A stretch of 64,000 nt of DNA from Gracilibacillus orientalis (GCF_900114645.1 NZ_FOTR01000003.1:434001-498000); one strand, 5' to 3'; positions 1 to 10,506 are shown, numbered from the stretch's first letter. Numbers and translations: made by a program. Notes: generated from the sequence alone by a model not told the origin.

Positions 1-1
1 A

Positions 2-275
2 ATCAGAACACTGCTCTTAGCGTAGGCAAGATACGTAGACTCCTACGGGAACAGTGCGAGCCGAAGATCCCGCAAGAAAACGTTCTTTGTTTTCTGAGGA
101 AGCTGATCGCCGTGCCCAGTGGCATAGAAGACACTGGGAAAACTTGTTTGATCAGATGTCGAACTTGGCCCTTGGGTGAAAGCGAAGTATCTTGCCGTAG
201 CGTATCCTAGAACTTATCAAAATGCAGAATGGAATAAAACAAATCACAAAAGAGGTATTTCGCAGTTTATGCGCA
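2..275 (-). repeat. Interspersed intergenic repeat (family A), variant copy
   Basis: This gene-free stretch at the left edge matches the copies at about 36025-36215 and 41750-41960: a GGAGACTCC-like segment followed by GGGAACAG, a GAAGA-CCC segment, GCCGTGCCC and a terminal CGCAGTTTATG motif (259-269). It carries an extra segment of roughly 60 bases (about 130-195) absent from the other copies. No coding potential was seen. Copies elsewhere in the window occur in both orientations. The function is unknown. Confidence 0.7.
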
Positions 276-276
276 C

Positions 277-323
277 AAAAAAGGTATAGACTCGTTTCAC
301 ATTAATGAAACGAGTCTATACCT
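277..323 (-). terminator. Rho-independent terminator of purA
   Basis: A perfect 18-bp inverted repeat (282-299 with 306-323, six-base loop) is followed on the minus strand by a run of about six T. It lies 25 bases past the purA stop codon. Confidence 0.9.
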
Positions 324-348
324 GCTGAGTTTATTTATCAGTTTCTGA

Positions 349-1662
<1,314 letters not shown>

Positions 1663-1679
1663 TTATTCATCCCACATTA

Positions 1680-1750
1680 ATTCTACCAATCTTACCGAGC
1701 AATGTCAATTCAATTACGAACATTTTAAACGGTTTTGTAATTATTGTTCG
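1680..1750 (-). promoter_or_regulatory. purA promoter with paired PurR boxes
   Basis: On the minus strand TTGACA (1703-1708) is separated by 17 bases from TAGAAT (1680-1685), a strong sigma-A promoter. Two inverted ACGAAC cores, CGAACAT (1717-1723) and ATTGTTCG (1743-1750), lie just upstream of the -35. This matches the layout of the two PurBoxes bound by the PurR repressor at B. subtilis purA, which respond to PRPP. The operator call rests on sequence resemblance. Confidence 0.85.
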
Positions 1751-2220
1751 TGAAAAGTGTAACCTTTTAAATATTATTAACATCCCGTATGCATAATATA
1801 CTACTCAAGACTTTGAGAGACTCTATTTTTTGAATTTTAAAAATCAGGCTTTTTATCTAAAGGCTAGAGATCTCTCAGAGCGCTCGTATATTCATAATAA
1901 GGATTATCTCATCAATTTCAATTCAGCTTGTTCATTATAAATTTTGGTACTTATCCTCTTTTTTAGTTCCAAATTTAAGATATTGGGTTTCACTTTGGTA
2001 CTTAAACCGGCTTTAATTACCATATTTGATCGTTTGCTTTCTGGTTTTGGTTCTTAATTGTCTTTTAAGTACTATTTTAATTTTTCACTTTGATATTTTG
2101 GTACTTATTTTTTTAGGCTGACAATTTATACTTTCGCCCAAGGCATTAGGGCGATTCGCGCAGGCGCCTAGTTTCTGGGCGTTCGGAGCTAAACAAATCC
2201 CCTAATTTTCTTACCACGCA
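1751..2220. other. Gene-free purA-dnaB interval
   Basis: No convincing reading frame was found. It holds the ~51-bp tandem repeat (1942-2108), an imperfect inverted repeat around 1811-1883, and a second-family intergenic repeat at about 2117-2197 (GCGCCTAGTTTCTGGGCG type) whose inverse counterpart is near 59190-59345. Confidence 0.6.
1942..2108. repeat. Degenerate tandem repeat with ~51-bp period
   Basis: The motif TTTTGGTACTTA recurs four times with its GG at 1946, 1997, 2049 (as GGTTCTTA) and 2100, i.e. at steps of 51, 52 and 51 bases. Between copies the sequence is AT-rich, and several units contain a partial GGTAC/GTACC symmetry. It lies in the purA-dnaB gap, several hundred bases upstream of purA. 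Function unknown. Confidence 0.6.
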
Positions 2221-2252
2221 AAAAAGGATAAGGATGAAAATATCCTTATCCT
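2221..2252 (-). terminator. Terminator of the yybS-gdpP-rplI-dnaB operon
   Basis: AGGATAAGGAT and ATCCTTATCCT form a stem around a short loop, with a T-run downstream on the minus strand. The stem includes the dnaB stop codon at 2246-2248, so purA is probably transcribed separately from dnaB. Confidence 0.88.
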
Positions 2253-3607
2253 GGTGGTATATCACTTGACTGGTAACGGTGGTCTAAATCCACGAATTTA
2301 TTATATTCTTTTACAAAGGCTAATTCGACGTTGCCAACCGGACCGTTACGTTGTTTGGCTATCATAATTTCTATTATATTCTGTTTTTCAGACTCTTGGT
2401 CATAGTAATCATCACGATATAAGAATCCTACAATATCCGCATCCTGCTCAATACTTCCCGATTCACGTAAGTCGGACATCATTGGCCGTTTATCTTGACG
2501 GGATTCAACACCACGAGATAACTGTGATAATGCGATTAATGGCACATTCAATTCCCTTGCCAATCCCTTTAATGACCTAGAGATTTCCGATACTTCTTGT
2601 TGTCGGTTTTCTTGTGAACCGGCACTACCTTGAATTAATTGCAAATAATCTATTAAAATCATACCGAGACCGTGTTCTTGTTTTAAACGACGACATTTAG
2701 AACGAATTTCATTCACTCTGATCCCTGGTGTGTCATCGATGAAAATACCGGCATTAGATAAGCTACCCATTGCCATCGACAATCGCCCCCAGTCCTCTTC
2801 CTCTAAAGAACCCGTTCTTAACCGTTGTGCATCAATATTTCCTTCTGCACAAAGCATACGTGACACGAGCTGATCTGCCCCCATCTCGAGACTGAAAATA
2901 GCTACATTTTCATCCGTTTTAATCGCTACATTTTGTGCAATATTTAAGGCAAAAGCTGTTTTACCAACAGAAGGTCGTGCAGCAACAATGATAAGATCAT
3001 TACGCTGAAAACCTGATGTGATGCGATCTAAATCGCGGAATCCAGAAGCAATTCCGGTAACTTCACCGCTATTTTTGTGCAATAGATCGATATTATCATA
3101 GACTTCCATTAAAACATCTTTGATATTTTTAAAAGAAGCAGCATTCTTTCGATTCGATACTTCTAATATTCGTTTTTCAGACTCATTAAGCACTTCTTCT
3201 ACTTCATCTTCTTTGGAATAACCGTCAGTTACAATATCGGTTGCTGTACGAATAAGTCTTCTGAGGATCGATTTCTCTTCTACAATCCTACAATAATAAA
3301 TAATATTTGCAGCAGTAGGTACAGCATTGGCTAAATCACTTAAATAAGAGACACCGCCAACATCATCTAACTGTTGATTATTTGCCAAAATAGTTGTAGC
3401 AGTAACAATGTCTATAGGCTCCCCTTTATCGGACAGTTCTAGCATCACACGGAAAATAAGCTGATGACTAGCCCGATAAAAATCTTCCGGCATTAATATT
3501 TCCGAAGAACTGGAAATAGCATCCGGTTCCAAGAAAATGGCACCAAGTACCGCTTGTTCTGCTTCTATATTATGAGGTGGTGTTCTCCCTTGTATCATTT
3601 CAGTCAT
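2246..3607 (-). CDS. dnaB: Replicative DNA helicase (DnaB family; DnaC of B. subtilis)
   Basis: Hexameric ATP-driven helicase that unwinds DNA at the replication fork and recruits primase. It is 453 residues long, usual for the family. The N-terminal DnaB domain begins with PPHNIEAEQAVLG. The RecA-like C-terminal domain has Walker A ARPSVGKT (about residues 210-217) and Walker B-like LIDYLQL. The start at 3607 (MTEMIQG) is preceded by AAAGGGTG at suitable spacing. A TTG 27 bases upstream is less likely. It is the last gene of the yybS-gdpP-rplI-dnaB operon, which has its own terminator. Confidence 0.97.
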   Translation of the reverse strand: MTEMIQGRTPPHNIEAEQAVLGAIFLEPDAISSSSEILMPEDFYRASHQLIFRVMLELSDKGEPIDIVTATTILANNQQLDDVGGVSYLSDLANAVPTAANIIYYCRIVEEKSILRRLIRTATDIVTDGYSKEDEVEEVLNESEKRILEVSNRKNAASFKNIKDVLMEVYDNIDLLHKNSGEVTGIASGFRDLDRITSGFQRNDLIIVAARPSVGKTAFALNIAQNVAIKTDENVAIFSLEMGADQLVSRMLCAEGNIDAQRLRTGSLEEEDWGRLSMAMGSLSNAGIFIDDTPGIRVNEIRSKCRRLKQEHGLGMILIDYLQLIQGSAGSQENRQQEVSEISRSLKGLARELNVPLIALSQLSRGVESRQDKRPMMSDLRESGSIEQDADIVGFLYRDDYYDQESEKQNIIEIMIAKQRNGPVGNVELAFVKEYNKFVDLDHRYQSSDIPPG

Positions 3608-3694
3608 TTCACTGCACCCTTTCTCACTTTCCAAACCCCTCTAAACTTTCCTAGTTCATTAGAAAAAGGGAAGCAATGTAAACTTCCCATTGTT

Positions 3695-4141
3695 TTAAAC
3701 TTCCACAACATGAACTCTTATAGTACCTGTTACTTCTGGATGAATTTTAACCGGTACGTTTGTATAACCTAACGAACGGATTGGCTGATCTAGTTCAATT
3801 TTTCGTTTGTCCATTTTAATCTGATGTTCTTTCTTTAATGTTTCAGCAATTTGTTTACTTGTAATGGATCCGAACAAGCGGCCACTCTCACCAGATTTTG
3901 CTGTTAATTTCACTTCTAAATTAGCTAGCTTTTCTTTTAATTGATTTGCCTCATCTACTTCTTCCTGTTCCAGTTTCTTTTCTTTATTTTTCTTGGCGTT
4001 GAGTGCTTTCATGTTTGCTTGGTTTGCTTCGATTGCAACGTTATTTTTCAGCAAGTAATTGCGTGCATATCCATCAGACACGTTTTTTACTTCCCCTTTT
4101 TTTCCTTTTCCTTTTACGTCTTGGGTAAAAATGACTTTCAT
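3695..4141 (-). CDS. rplI: 50S ribosomal protein L9
   Basis: Structural protein of the large ribosomal subunit that binds 23S rRNA and helps keep the reading frame. At 148 residues it is full length. The N-terminal globular domain ([30 protein letters not shown]) is highly typical, followed by a charged helix and the C-terminal domain. It overlaps the end of gdpP by four bases (ATGA), so the two are translationally coupled, as in B. subtilis. Confidence 0.97.
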   Translation of the reverse strand: MKVIFTQDVKGKGKKGEVKNVSDGYARNYLLKNNVAIEANQANMKALNAKKNKEKKLEQEEVDEANQLKEKLANLEVKLTAKSGESGRLFGSITSKQIAETLKKEHQIKMDKRKIELDQPIRSLGYTNVPVKIHPEVTGTIRVHVVEV

Positions 4142-6117
4142 TCTGTTTCTCCTCCTTCATAATACTCATCTATAATTTCTTTCAACCATTCATAGGCATC
4201 AATTACAGCCATATCATCTAATTGGGTAGCAGCATTCGTTAGATGCCCGCCACCATTCATTTTTTCCATAATAACCTGGACATTAACATCTCCAAGTGAC
4301 CTTGCACTAATACCAATACGTCCATCTTCTCGCTCCGAAATCACAAATGACGCCTCGACTCCAGTCATCATTAACAAAGTATCAGCTGCCTGTGCAATAA
4401 CCACAGGACCATATCTTTCCCTTGAGTTCCCAACGGATATTGCAATATGACCACGATGAATATTCGTATTTTCAATTAATCTACTTCGTCTTACATAAAT
4501 ATCTAAATCTTCTTTTAAAAACTTCTGTACTAAAACCGTATCCGCACCTTTGGATCGTAAATAGGAAGCAGCATCAAAGGTTCTTGACCCTGTTCTTAAT
4601 GTAAAACTGTTGGTATCTACAATAATACCTGCTAATAATGCTGTCGATTCTAACATATTTAAAGAAAGCTTACTAGGCTGATATTCCAGCAATTCTGTTA
4701 CAAGCTCTGATGTCGATGATGCATATGGTTCCATATAAACAAGTGTAGGGTGATCAACAAACTCTTCACCTCTACGGTGGTGATCAATGACTACAACATG
4801 TTCTGTTTTATGGATTAATTTTTCCTCTTGAACCAAGGAAGGCTTATGCGTATCTACAACAACTAAAAGCGTGTCTTTTGTCACGATATCTAATGCTGAA
4901 CCGGGATCAATAAAGTATGACCACAATTCCTCACTTTCTTTCATTTCATCAACTAATCGCTTGACCCCTGTATTAATATCATCCTCATCTAAGACAATGA
5001 AACCTTCTACATCATTCGCTGCTGCTATTTTTAACACACCAATTGCAGCACCAATGGAATCCATGTCCGGAGCTTTATGCCCCATCACTAAAATTTGGTC
5101 GCTTTCTTTGACTAATTCTTTCAAGGCATGAGAAATAACCCTTGCTCTTACTCTGGTTCGTTTTTCCATTGGATTTGTTTTACCACCATAAAAACGGACT
5201 TTTCCAGAGTTATCATCTTTAATAACAACTTGGTCACCACCGCGACCTAGTGCTAAGTCAAGGCTCGATTGGGTTAATTCGCCCAAGCCAGGTAATTCTT
5301 CACTGCCTAATCCAATGCCAATACTTAGCGTTAATGGTACATTCTTATCCGTAATTAATTCACGTACTTCATCCAAAATCTCAAATTTCGATTTTTCTAA
5401 CTCACTCAAAATATTCTGATTCATCAGCGCCATAAATCGCTCTTGTGATGTTCGTTTTAAATAGATCCCTTGTTGATTCGACCATTTGTTTAAAATAGAT
5501 GTAACCTGTGAATTAATTTGACTTTTGGCAGTATCATCCATGTTTTGAGTTATTTCTTCGTAGTTATCTAAAAAGATGATCCCTAACACTGTTTTTTCAT
5601 GCTGGTAAAGCGTGTGAAGTTCTGTTTGTTTCGTTCGATCAAACAAATATAATAATCGTTCTTCTTTTTTGTTATATACCTGAAAATCATATGGACCAAT
5701 TGTAATCCAAAATGTTTCCTTTTCATCCTTTAAAAAAGATGGAATGTCTTTCGCTAAGACGTCTATTTTTTCACCTATTAATGAGTCAGCTTCGTTAAAG
5801 TGATTCATATAGGGATTCGCCCACTCTATCTGATAATTATCTCCATATAGTATAATTCCTATCGGCATCTCTAATAGGGCTTCTTCTCCGACCTTTTTGA
5901 CACGATAAGAAAGGGTTGATATATATGCTTCTGTCTGATTCACTAGTTGCTTTTCCCGCTCCATACTGTAATACAATGATCCAGCAAACAGAACGGTCAT
6001 CACACTACCAATAATCCAATGGAAATAAAATAGAAATACTAATAAGATAAAGGATAAAACATATATGCCTATGATATGCCTTCCCATTGCCACTGGTTTA
6101 TCCTTAATTTTTGGCAT
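4138..6117 (-). CDS. gdpP: Cyclic-di-AMP phosphodiesterase GdpP
   Basis: Membrane-anchored enzyme that hydrolyses cyclic di-AMP, the second messenger controlling potassium and osmolyte transport in Firmicutes. The 659 residues show two N-terminal membrane helices (about 15-55), a PAS-like region, a degenerate GGDEF domain and a DHH/DHHA1 module. That module has [25 protein letters not shown] and GGGHLTNAA, carrying the Mn2+ ligands and substrate-binding residues. The ATG at 6117 has AGGAG nine bases upstream; a TTG three codons earlier was not chosen. It lies between yybS and rplI. Confidence 0.96.
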   Translation of the reverse strand: MPKIKDKPVAMGRHIIGIYVLSFILLVFLFYFHWIIGSVMTVLFAGSLYYSMEREKQLVNQTEAYISTLSYRVKKVGEEALLEMPIGIILYGDNYQIEWANPYMNHFNEADSLIGEKIDVLAKDIPSFLKDEKETFWITIGPYDFQVYNKKEERLLYLFDRTKQTELHTLYQHEKTVLGIIFLDNYEEITQNMDDTAKSQINSQVTSILNKWSNQQGIYLKRTSQERFMALMNQNILSELEKSKFEILDEVRELITDKNVPLTLSIGIGLGSEELPGLGELTQSSLDLALGRGGDQVVIKDDNSGKVRFYGGKTNPMEKRTRVRARVISHALKELVKESDQILVMGHKAPDMDSIGAAIGVLKIAAANDVEGFIVLDEDDINTGVKRLVDEMKESEELWSYFIDPGSALDIVTKDTLLVVVDTHKPSLVQEEKLIHKTEHVVVIDHHRRGEEFVDHPTLVYMEPYASSTSELVTELLEYQPSKLSLNMLESTALLAGIIVDTNSFTLRTGSRTFDAASYLRSKGADTVLVQKFLKEDLDIYVRRSRLIENTNIHRGHIAISVGNSRERYGPVVIAQAADTLLMMTGVEASFVISEREDGRIGISARSLGDVNVQVIMEKMNGGGHLTNAATQLDDMAVIDAYEWLKEIIDEYYEGGETE

Positions 6118-6144
6118 GGTTGTCAACTCCTAACTAAAGTCCCT

Positions 6145-7077
6145 TTACTTTGCCATTCTTTTTCTTAACTCAAATCCTAAATCAATTATACCTAAGATTC
6201 TTATCAAATAAAGTCCCATAAAGGGAAAAAATATAATGAAAAGGATGCTAATAACTGGTAAAGCAAGTGACCGCTTCTTTGCATGCGTATAAAAGAAAAC
6301 AAATGCCAATCCTTGAATGGCCATCAATATTCCTGTTAAATGATACACATTCCATATTATAACAGAAGACCTCGTAGAATAGTCTCCCGCAGCAAAAAAG
6401 GAAATAAGTAACATGATGAAATAAAGCCACAAGATTATTTTAGGTAGGTTAAAGCTACGAAAAGGTGGAAAATAATATCGTTCTTGTTGTACTTTATTCA
6501 TTACTTTATAGCATACCCATTGTGTTACAATCGCAAAACCCATGGAAACCACTACTAACATCACCGGCATTAACTGTAACATGTTCATCATTTGTTCTCG
6601 TATCAGATCCAAATTCTGTTGCCCCATACCTACTGCCTGGAATATGCCCTCTGTCATTTGGATAGAATCATCCGTTGCATTCTCAAAGGCAGTCATAATC
6701 GAGAACTGGAGTACCACTTCAATATAAGCGTATATCAGCGCCAATCCTAAAACAAAACCAGCCGTACCTTTAGCCCAGGTTTCATAAGGATGTTGCCCTT
6801 GCTTAATAGACCATCCCATCATAGCTCCACTTATCAAAGCTAACATTGTTAGTGGAAATGAGAATACAGGGACAATAAATAAAGAAAAAGATAACAAAAG
6901 TAGCATGCCTAATATTGTCCACTTTATTGTATAATTTTTCATTAACAATATAACTGGAATTGGCAACAAAAACATGGTAACTACTTGTATAAACGGAATA
7001 AGTATCGTTACTAACAGAAGTAGCAAAAAGATACCTTCATATATATAAAAATCCTTCCTAACCGGTTGCTGATCCAT
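6145..7077 (-). CDS. yybS: YybS-family integral membrane protein (DUF2232)
   Basis: A 310-residue polytopic protein with about eight hydrophobic segments and few polar loops. It is recognised by size, DUF2232-like character and its place immediately before gdpP, as in B. subtilis. The biochemical role is unknown; it resembles S-component-like or permease-type membrane proteins. The start at 7077 follows AAAGGTGG at good spacing. It is the first gene of the operon running through gdpP and rplI to dnaB. Confidence 0.85.
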   Translation of the reverse strand: MDQQPVRKDFYIYEGIFLLLLLVTILIPFIQVVTMFLLPIPVILLMKNYTIKWTILGMLLLLSFSLFIVPVFSFPLTMLALISGAMMGWSIKQGQHPYETWAKGTAGFVLGLALIYAYIEVVLQFSIMTAFENATDDSIQMTEGIFQAVGMGQQNLDLIREQMMNMLQLMPVMLVVVSMGFAIVTQWVCYKVMNKVQQERYYFPPFRSFNLPKIILWLYFIMLLISFFAAGDYSTRSSVIIWNVYHLTGILMAIQGLAFVFFYTHAKKRSLALPVISILFIIFFPFMGLYLIRILGIIDLGFELRKRMAK

Positions 7078-7101
7078 GAGAAACCACCTTTACTTTGACT
7101 G

Positions 7102-7133
7102 AAAAAGCACAGCAAGAAAGCGCTGTGCTTTTT
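7102..7133 (-). terminator. Terminator-like hairpin in the yybS leader
   Basis: AAAAAGCACAGC (7102-7113) and GCTGTGCTTTTT (7122-7133) form a 12-bp stem with T-runs on both strands. It lies between the predicted yybS promoter and its ribosome binding site, about 25 bases before the start codon. On the minus strand it would terminate or attenuate transcription of the operon. Confidence 0.7.
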
Positions 7134-7156
7134 CTTCGTACACTTTTTATATACTA

Positions 7157-7185
7157 ATTATATACGAACAATATAACCACGACAA
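7157..7185 (-). promoter_or_regulatory. Predicted promoter of yybS-gdpP-rplI-dnaB, with a PurBox-like core
   Basis: On the minus strand TTGTCG (7180-7185) is followed after 17 bases by TATAAT (7157-7162). A CGAACAAT core (7165-7172) resembling half of a PurR operator lies within the spacer. The promoter is read from sequence; regulation by PurR is only suggested. Confidence 0.65.
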
Positions 7186-7355
7186 ATTAAAGAGTTTTAA
7201 AACGGGATAAACTTCGCCCATTACTAATTTGAAATAGCTGAAAATTGGACAGAATGGAGATTGACCAGCATTTATCCATTCGATTTAAAAAAGAAATGCG
7301 GGAACCTCTTTTATCCAGTATACTATAAGGAGAATAATTAGAGGAGGAGCATCAG

Positions 7356-8129
7356 ATGATTAAGACGATTATTTTTGACCTTGACGATACACTGTTGTGG
7401 GATAAAAAAAGTGTCAAAACCGCTTTTGAAGAAACTTGCCAATTAGCAAACCATAAATATGGAGTAGATCCTGAAAAATTAGAAGAGGCCGTTCGTGAGG
7501 AAGCTCGTAAGCTATATCAAGGATACGAAACCTATGAATTCACACAAATGATCGGCATTAACCCCTTTGAAGGACTTTGGGGAAATTTCTTAGATGACCA
7601 TACATACTTTAAAAAAATGGCGGAGATTGTCCCTAATTACCGCAAGGATGCTTGGACAAATGGTTTAAAACAACTAGGGATTGAAGATGAGGAATTCGCT
7701 GCTGACTTGGCAGAACAATTTCCTGAAAACCGCAAAAAGAACCCTTTCATTTATGAAGAAACGTTTTCTATTTTAAAAAAATTACAACATGACTATCAAT
7801 TAATCATGCTAACTAATGGCTCACCAGACTTACAAAATACGAAGTTAACGATTACTCCCGAATTAAAGGATTATTTCGATCATATTATTATTTCTGGTGA
7901 CTTTGGTAGAGGTAAGCCAGATCCCAGTATTTTTGAGCATGTTTTAGAAACTGCTGGTGTAACAAAGGGAGAAGCATTAATGGTTGGAGACAATTTGATG
8001 ACAGATATTCTTGGTGCAAACCGTACAGGAATTAAAAATGTCTGGATCAACCGTGAAAATAAACCGCCGCAAGAAGTGAAACCAACATATGAAATCAAAC
8101 ATCTCGAAGAACTATTTGATCTCATTTAA
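7356..8129 (+). CDS. HAD-superfamily hydrolase, YsaA-like (candidate phosphoserine phosphatase)
   Basis: A 257-residue HAD phosphatase. FDLDDTL gives the nucleophile Asp8 and acid/base Asp10; TNGSPD supplies motif II, GRGKPDP the motif III lysine, and GDNLMTDILGA the motif IV acidic pair. A large helical cap lies between motifs I and II. Members close to B. subtilis YsaA have been linked to phosphoserine dephosphorylation. The gene converges on serA, sharing a bidirectional terminator, which fits a serine-synthesis role. That function is inference. The ribosome binding site GAGGAGG precedes the ATG. It is head-on to left-arm replication, unlike its neighbours. Confidence 0.8.
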   Translation: MIKTIIFDLDDTLLWDKKSVKTAFEETCQLANHKYGVDPEKLEEAVREEARKLYQGYETYEFTQMIGINPFEGLWGNFLDDHTYFKKMAEIVPNYRKDAWTNGLKQLGIEDEEFAADLAEQFPENRKKNPFIYEETFSILKKLQHDYQLIMLTNGSPDLQNTKLTITPELKDYFDHIIISGDFGRGKPDPSIFEHVLETAGVTKGEALMVGDNLMTDILGANRTGIKNVWINRENKPPQEVKPTYEIKHLEELFDLI

Positions 8130-8154
8130 GTTAATGGTGAACATATATTACAAA

Positions 8155-8194
8155 ACAAGAGCTCTTCTTAGTGACTAAAGAAGAGCTCTTGTTA
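8155..8194. terminator. Bidirectional terminator between the HAD gene and serA
   Basis: A perfect 16-bp inverted repeat (8155-8170 with 8179-8194) has an eight-base loop, with the A side and T side giving weak U-tracts in both directions. It lies between two convergent genes. Confidence 0.85.
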
Positions 8195-8197
8195 TAT

Positions 8198-9784
8198 TTA
8201 TAGTTCCATAGCGGTTAGTTTTTCAATTTCTTCAAATTCATTTAAAGCTTCAATTTCTGCGTCTTCTAAATATTTATCAATTGTTAAGATCATGATTGCT
8301 TCGCCACCGACATCAGAACGACCGACTTGCATGGCCGCAATGTTGATGTTTTTCTCTGCAAACATACTACCAACCTTACCAATGACACCTGGACGGTCAT
8401 TGTGTTTAATAACAACTAGATTACCAGCAGGTACCACATCAACAGTATAAGCATCAACTTGTACAATGCGAGGACCTAAGCCATTTAGTAACGTACCAGA
8501 AATTGAACGTGTAACATCCTTTGTCTTCACTTCTACTGTTAATAAATTCGTAAATGCTTTTGTAGAAGAAGATTTATTTTCATTTACTTGAATACCTCGT
8601 TTTTCAGCTAAATAAGAAGCATTAACATCATTAATATGGTCACCCAGATGACGTTTTAATAAACCTTTAATAGTATTTCGCGTTAATGGCGCTACTTCTA
8701 ACTCCGTTAATTCACCAGAATAAGAAATGTTGATTTCTTCAATAACACCACTCGTTAAGTAAGTTAAGAACGTTCCTAATTTTTCTGACAAGTAGAAGTA
8801 TGGCTCAATTTTATTCATAATTTCTTTCGGTACAGATGGTAAGTTAACCGGGTTTTTAGCTACACCTTCTGTTAAGTAACGAACAACATCATGACTGACA
8901 TCAATCGCTACATTTTCTTGTGCTTCTACGGTACTTGCACCTAAGTGTGGTGTTGCAATCACTTCTGGAAGTTCTAATAAACGATGATCTGTTGCTGGTT
9001 CCTCTTCAAACACGTCCAAGGCAGCGCCTGCTACTTTCCCGGATTTAATGGCATCGTAGAGTGCTTCTTCATCAATAATACCGCCACGAGCACAGTTAAT
9101 AAGGCGTACACCGTCTTTCATTTTTGCGAATGCATCTTTATTAATTAAATGCTTTGTTTCTTTAATCAATGGTGTATGAACAGTGATGAAGTCAGATGCC
9201 ACTATAACATCCTCAACCGTTCCAAAATCAACACCAAGCTTGTCTGCTCTTTCCTTGGTTAAAAATGGATCATAGGCAATGATATTCATTCGTTGACCTT
9301 TCGCACGAGCCGCTACTTCTGCACCAATACGCCCCATACCAACAACACCAAGTGTTTTACCTTTTAATTCTACCCCAACATGGGTTTTGCGATCCCATTT
9401 ACCATTTTTCAATGCTAAAAATGCTTGTGGTATCTTTCTTGCCAATGACATGAGCATCGCAACAGTATGCTCTGCTGCAGAATTCGTATTTCCATCTGGT
9501 GCATTTACTACAATAACTCCGTATTCTGTTGCTGCACTCAAATCAATATTATCTACCCCAACACCGGCACGACCAATAATTTTCAGATTAGATGCTTGGC
9601 TAATAATATCTCTGGTTACTTTTGTTTGACTTCTTACTAGTAATGCCTCATATTCTCCAATTTTTTCTGTCAATTCGTCAGGAGATAAGCCAGTGTCAAT
9701 GTCGACTTGGATATTATCTGCTTCACGTAACGGTTTAATCCCATCTTCACTTAACGGATCACTAATTAGTACTTTAAATGTCAC
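8198..9784 (-). CDS. serA: D-3-phosphoglycerate dehydrogenase
   Basis: First enzyme of serine synthesis, oxidising 3-phosphoglycerate to 3-phosphohydroxypyruvate with NAD+. It has 528 residues, the long form with an intervening domain and a C-terminal ACT domain (HNDRPGVIGKVGSMF) that usually senses serine. The Rossmann motif is GVVGMGRIGAEVA. The catalytic Arg is in NCARGG, Glu in the DVFEEEP region, and His in PHLGAS. The GTG at 9784 (MTFKVLISD) is chosen because GGAGGGG lies at correct spacing; a TTG 15 bases upstream overlaps that site. Not adjacent to dnaB-rpsR in B. subtilis. Confidence 0.95.
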   Translation of the reverse strand: MTFKVLISDPLSEDGIKPLREADNIQVDIDTGLSPDELTEKIGEYEALLVRSQTKVTRDIISQASNLKIIGRAGVGVDNIDLSAATEYGVIVVNAPDGNTNSAAEHTVAMLMSLARKIPQAFLALKNGKWDRKTHVGVELKGKTLGVVGMGRIGAEVAARAKGQRMNIIAYDPFLTKERADKLGVDFGTVEDVIVASDFITVHTPLIKETKHLINKDAFAKMKDGVRLINCARGGIIDEEALYDAIKSGKVAGAALDVFEEEPATDHRLLELPEVIATPHLGASTVEAQENVAIDVSHDVVRYLTEGVAKNPVNLPSVPKEIMNKIEPYFYLSEKLGTFLTYLTSGVIEEINISYSGELTELEVAPLTRNTIKGLLKRHLGDHINDVNASYLAEKRGIQVNENKSSSTKAFTNLLTVEVKTKDVTRSISGTLLNGLGPRIVQVDAYTVDVVPAGNLVVIKHNDRPGVIGKVGSMFAEKNINIAAMQVGRSDVGGEAIMILTIDKYLEDAEIEALNEFEEIEKLTAMEL

Positions 9785-9976
9785 AGTTGTCCCCTCCAAA
9801 AATGTATTTCTTGTAAAAAAGCATCAAACTTAAAGAATAAGTGAAATACTTCACTTATGTACTTTTTCTATTAATTAATATTATTATAGCACTTTTAAAC
9901 TTTAATAAATAGAATTGAATTGAGAAAATTTTGACACTTTAATTTTTAGAAATGTTAGTAATATTAAGTTTTCTCT

Positions 9977-10004
9977 ATCATAGCAAATTACAAGAGATTG
10001 TCAA
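9977..10004 (-). promoter_or_regulatory. serA promoter (distal)
   Basis: On the minus strand TTGACA (9999-10004) is followed after 16 bases by TATGAT (9977-9982) with an extended TGC before it. A second, extended -10 element (TGCTATAAT on the minus strand) occurs closer to the gene near 9885-9893 without a clear -35. Confidence 0.75.
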
Positions 10005-10029
10005 TATAAAACAACCATATTCTACGATA

Positions 10030-10103
10030 ATGTTCGTCTTTTATTAGATATTATTTATTCTTACATCTGATAAATGTGTTATTTTTCACTAAAACACGAA
10101 CAT
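10030..10103. promoter_or_regulatory. Two PurBox-like cores upstream of serA
   Basis: ATGTTCG (10030-10036) and CGAACAT (10097-10103) share the ACGAAC core and AT-rich flanks with the boxes upstream of purA. They are inverted to each other but about 60 bases apart, and lie upstream of the distal serA -35. Binding by PurR is inferred. Confidence 0.45.
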
Positions 10104-10506
10104 TAAGAGGAATGAATATTTTATATAAGCATACATAAGTTGTCTAGTCCAGTGAGGTAAAATATAGAGACGACATTTTTATAAAGTGGAGATTTCACGA
10201 AAAATTACATAAGAAAAACCGGGAAAGTAAGGTGACCCCGAAAAGTTAGAATTGATGAAATGTTTTTATCTGCTACGGCAACCGCTTCGGCTGACCGTTT
10301 CGCTTTCCGGGGGCATGCTCTTCAGCTAATTCCCCAGGAGTCGAAACGGTCGGCCTGCGCTATTGTTATGTTCTACAACTTATTATATAGAATCATTTTT
10401 CCGGAGCTGTGCCCAGCACTCTTTACATTTCAAAACACTCTTTATTTATGTCGCTTCTATAAGACAAAACGCTGTTATACCAAGGATTTTATACTTTCTT
10501 TAATTA

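Larger units (their letters stand above)
9785..10506. other. Gene-free serA-rpsR interval
   Basis: Over 700 bases without a supported gene. It holds the serA promoters, the two PurBox-like cores, and a palindromic-looking repeat (about 10268-10368) related to intergenic repeat family A (CGCTTTCCGGGGGC and CCCCAGGAGTCG). An open frame across 10260-10520 is an artefact of that repeat. Confidence 0.6.
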
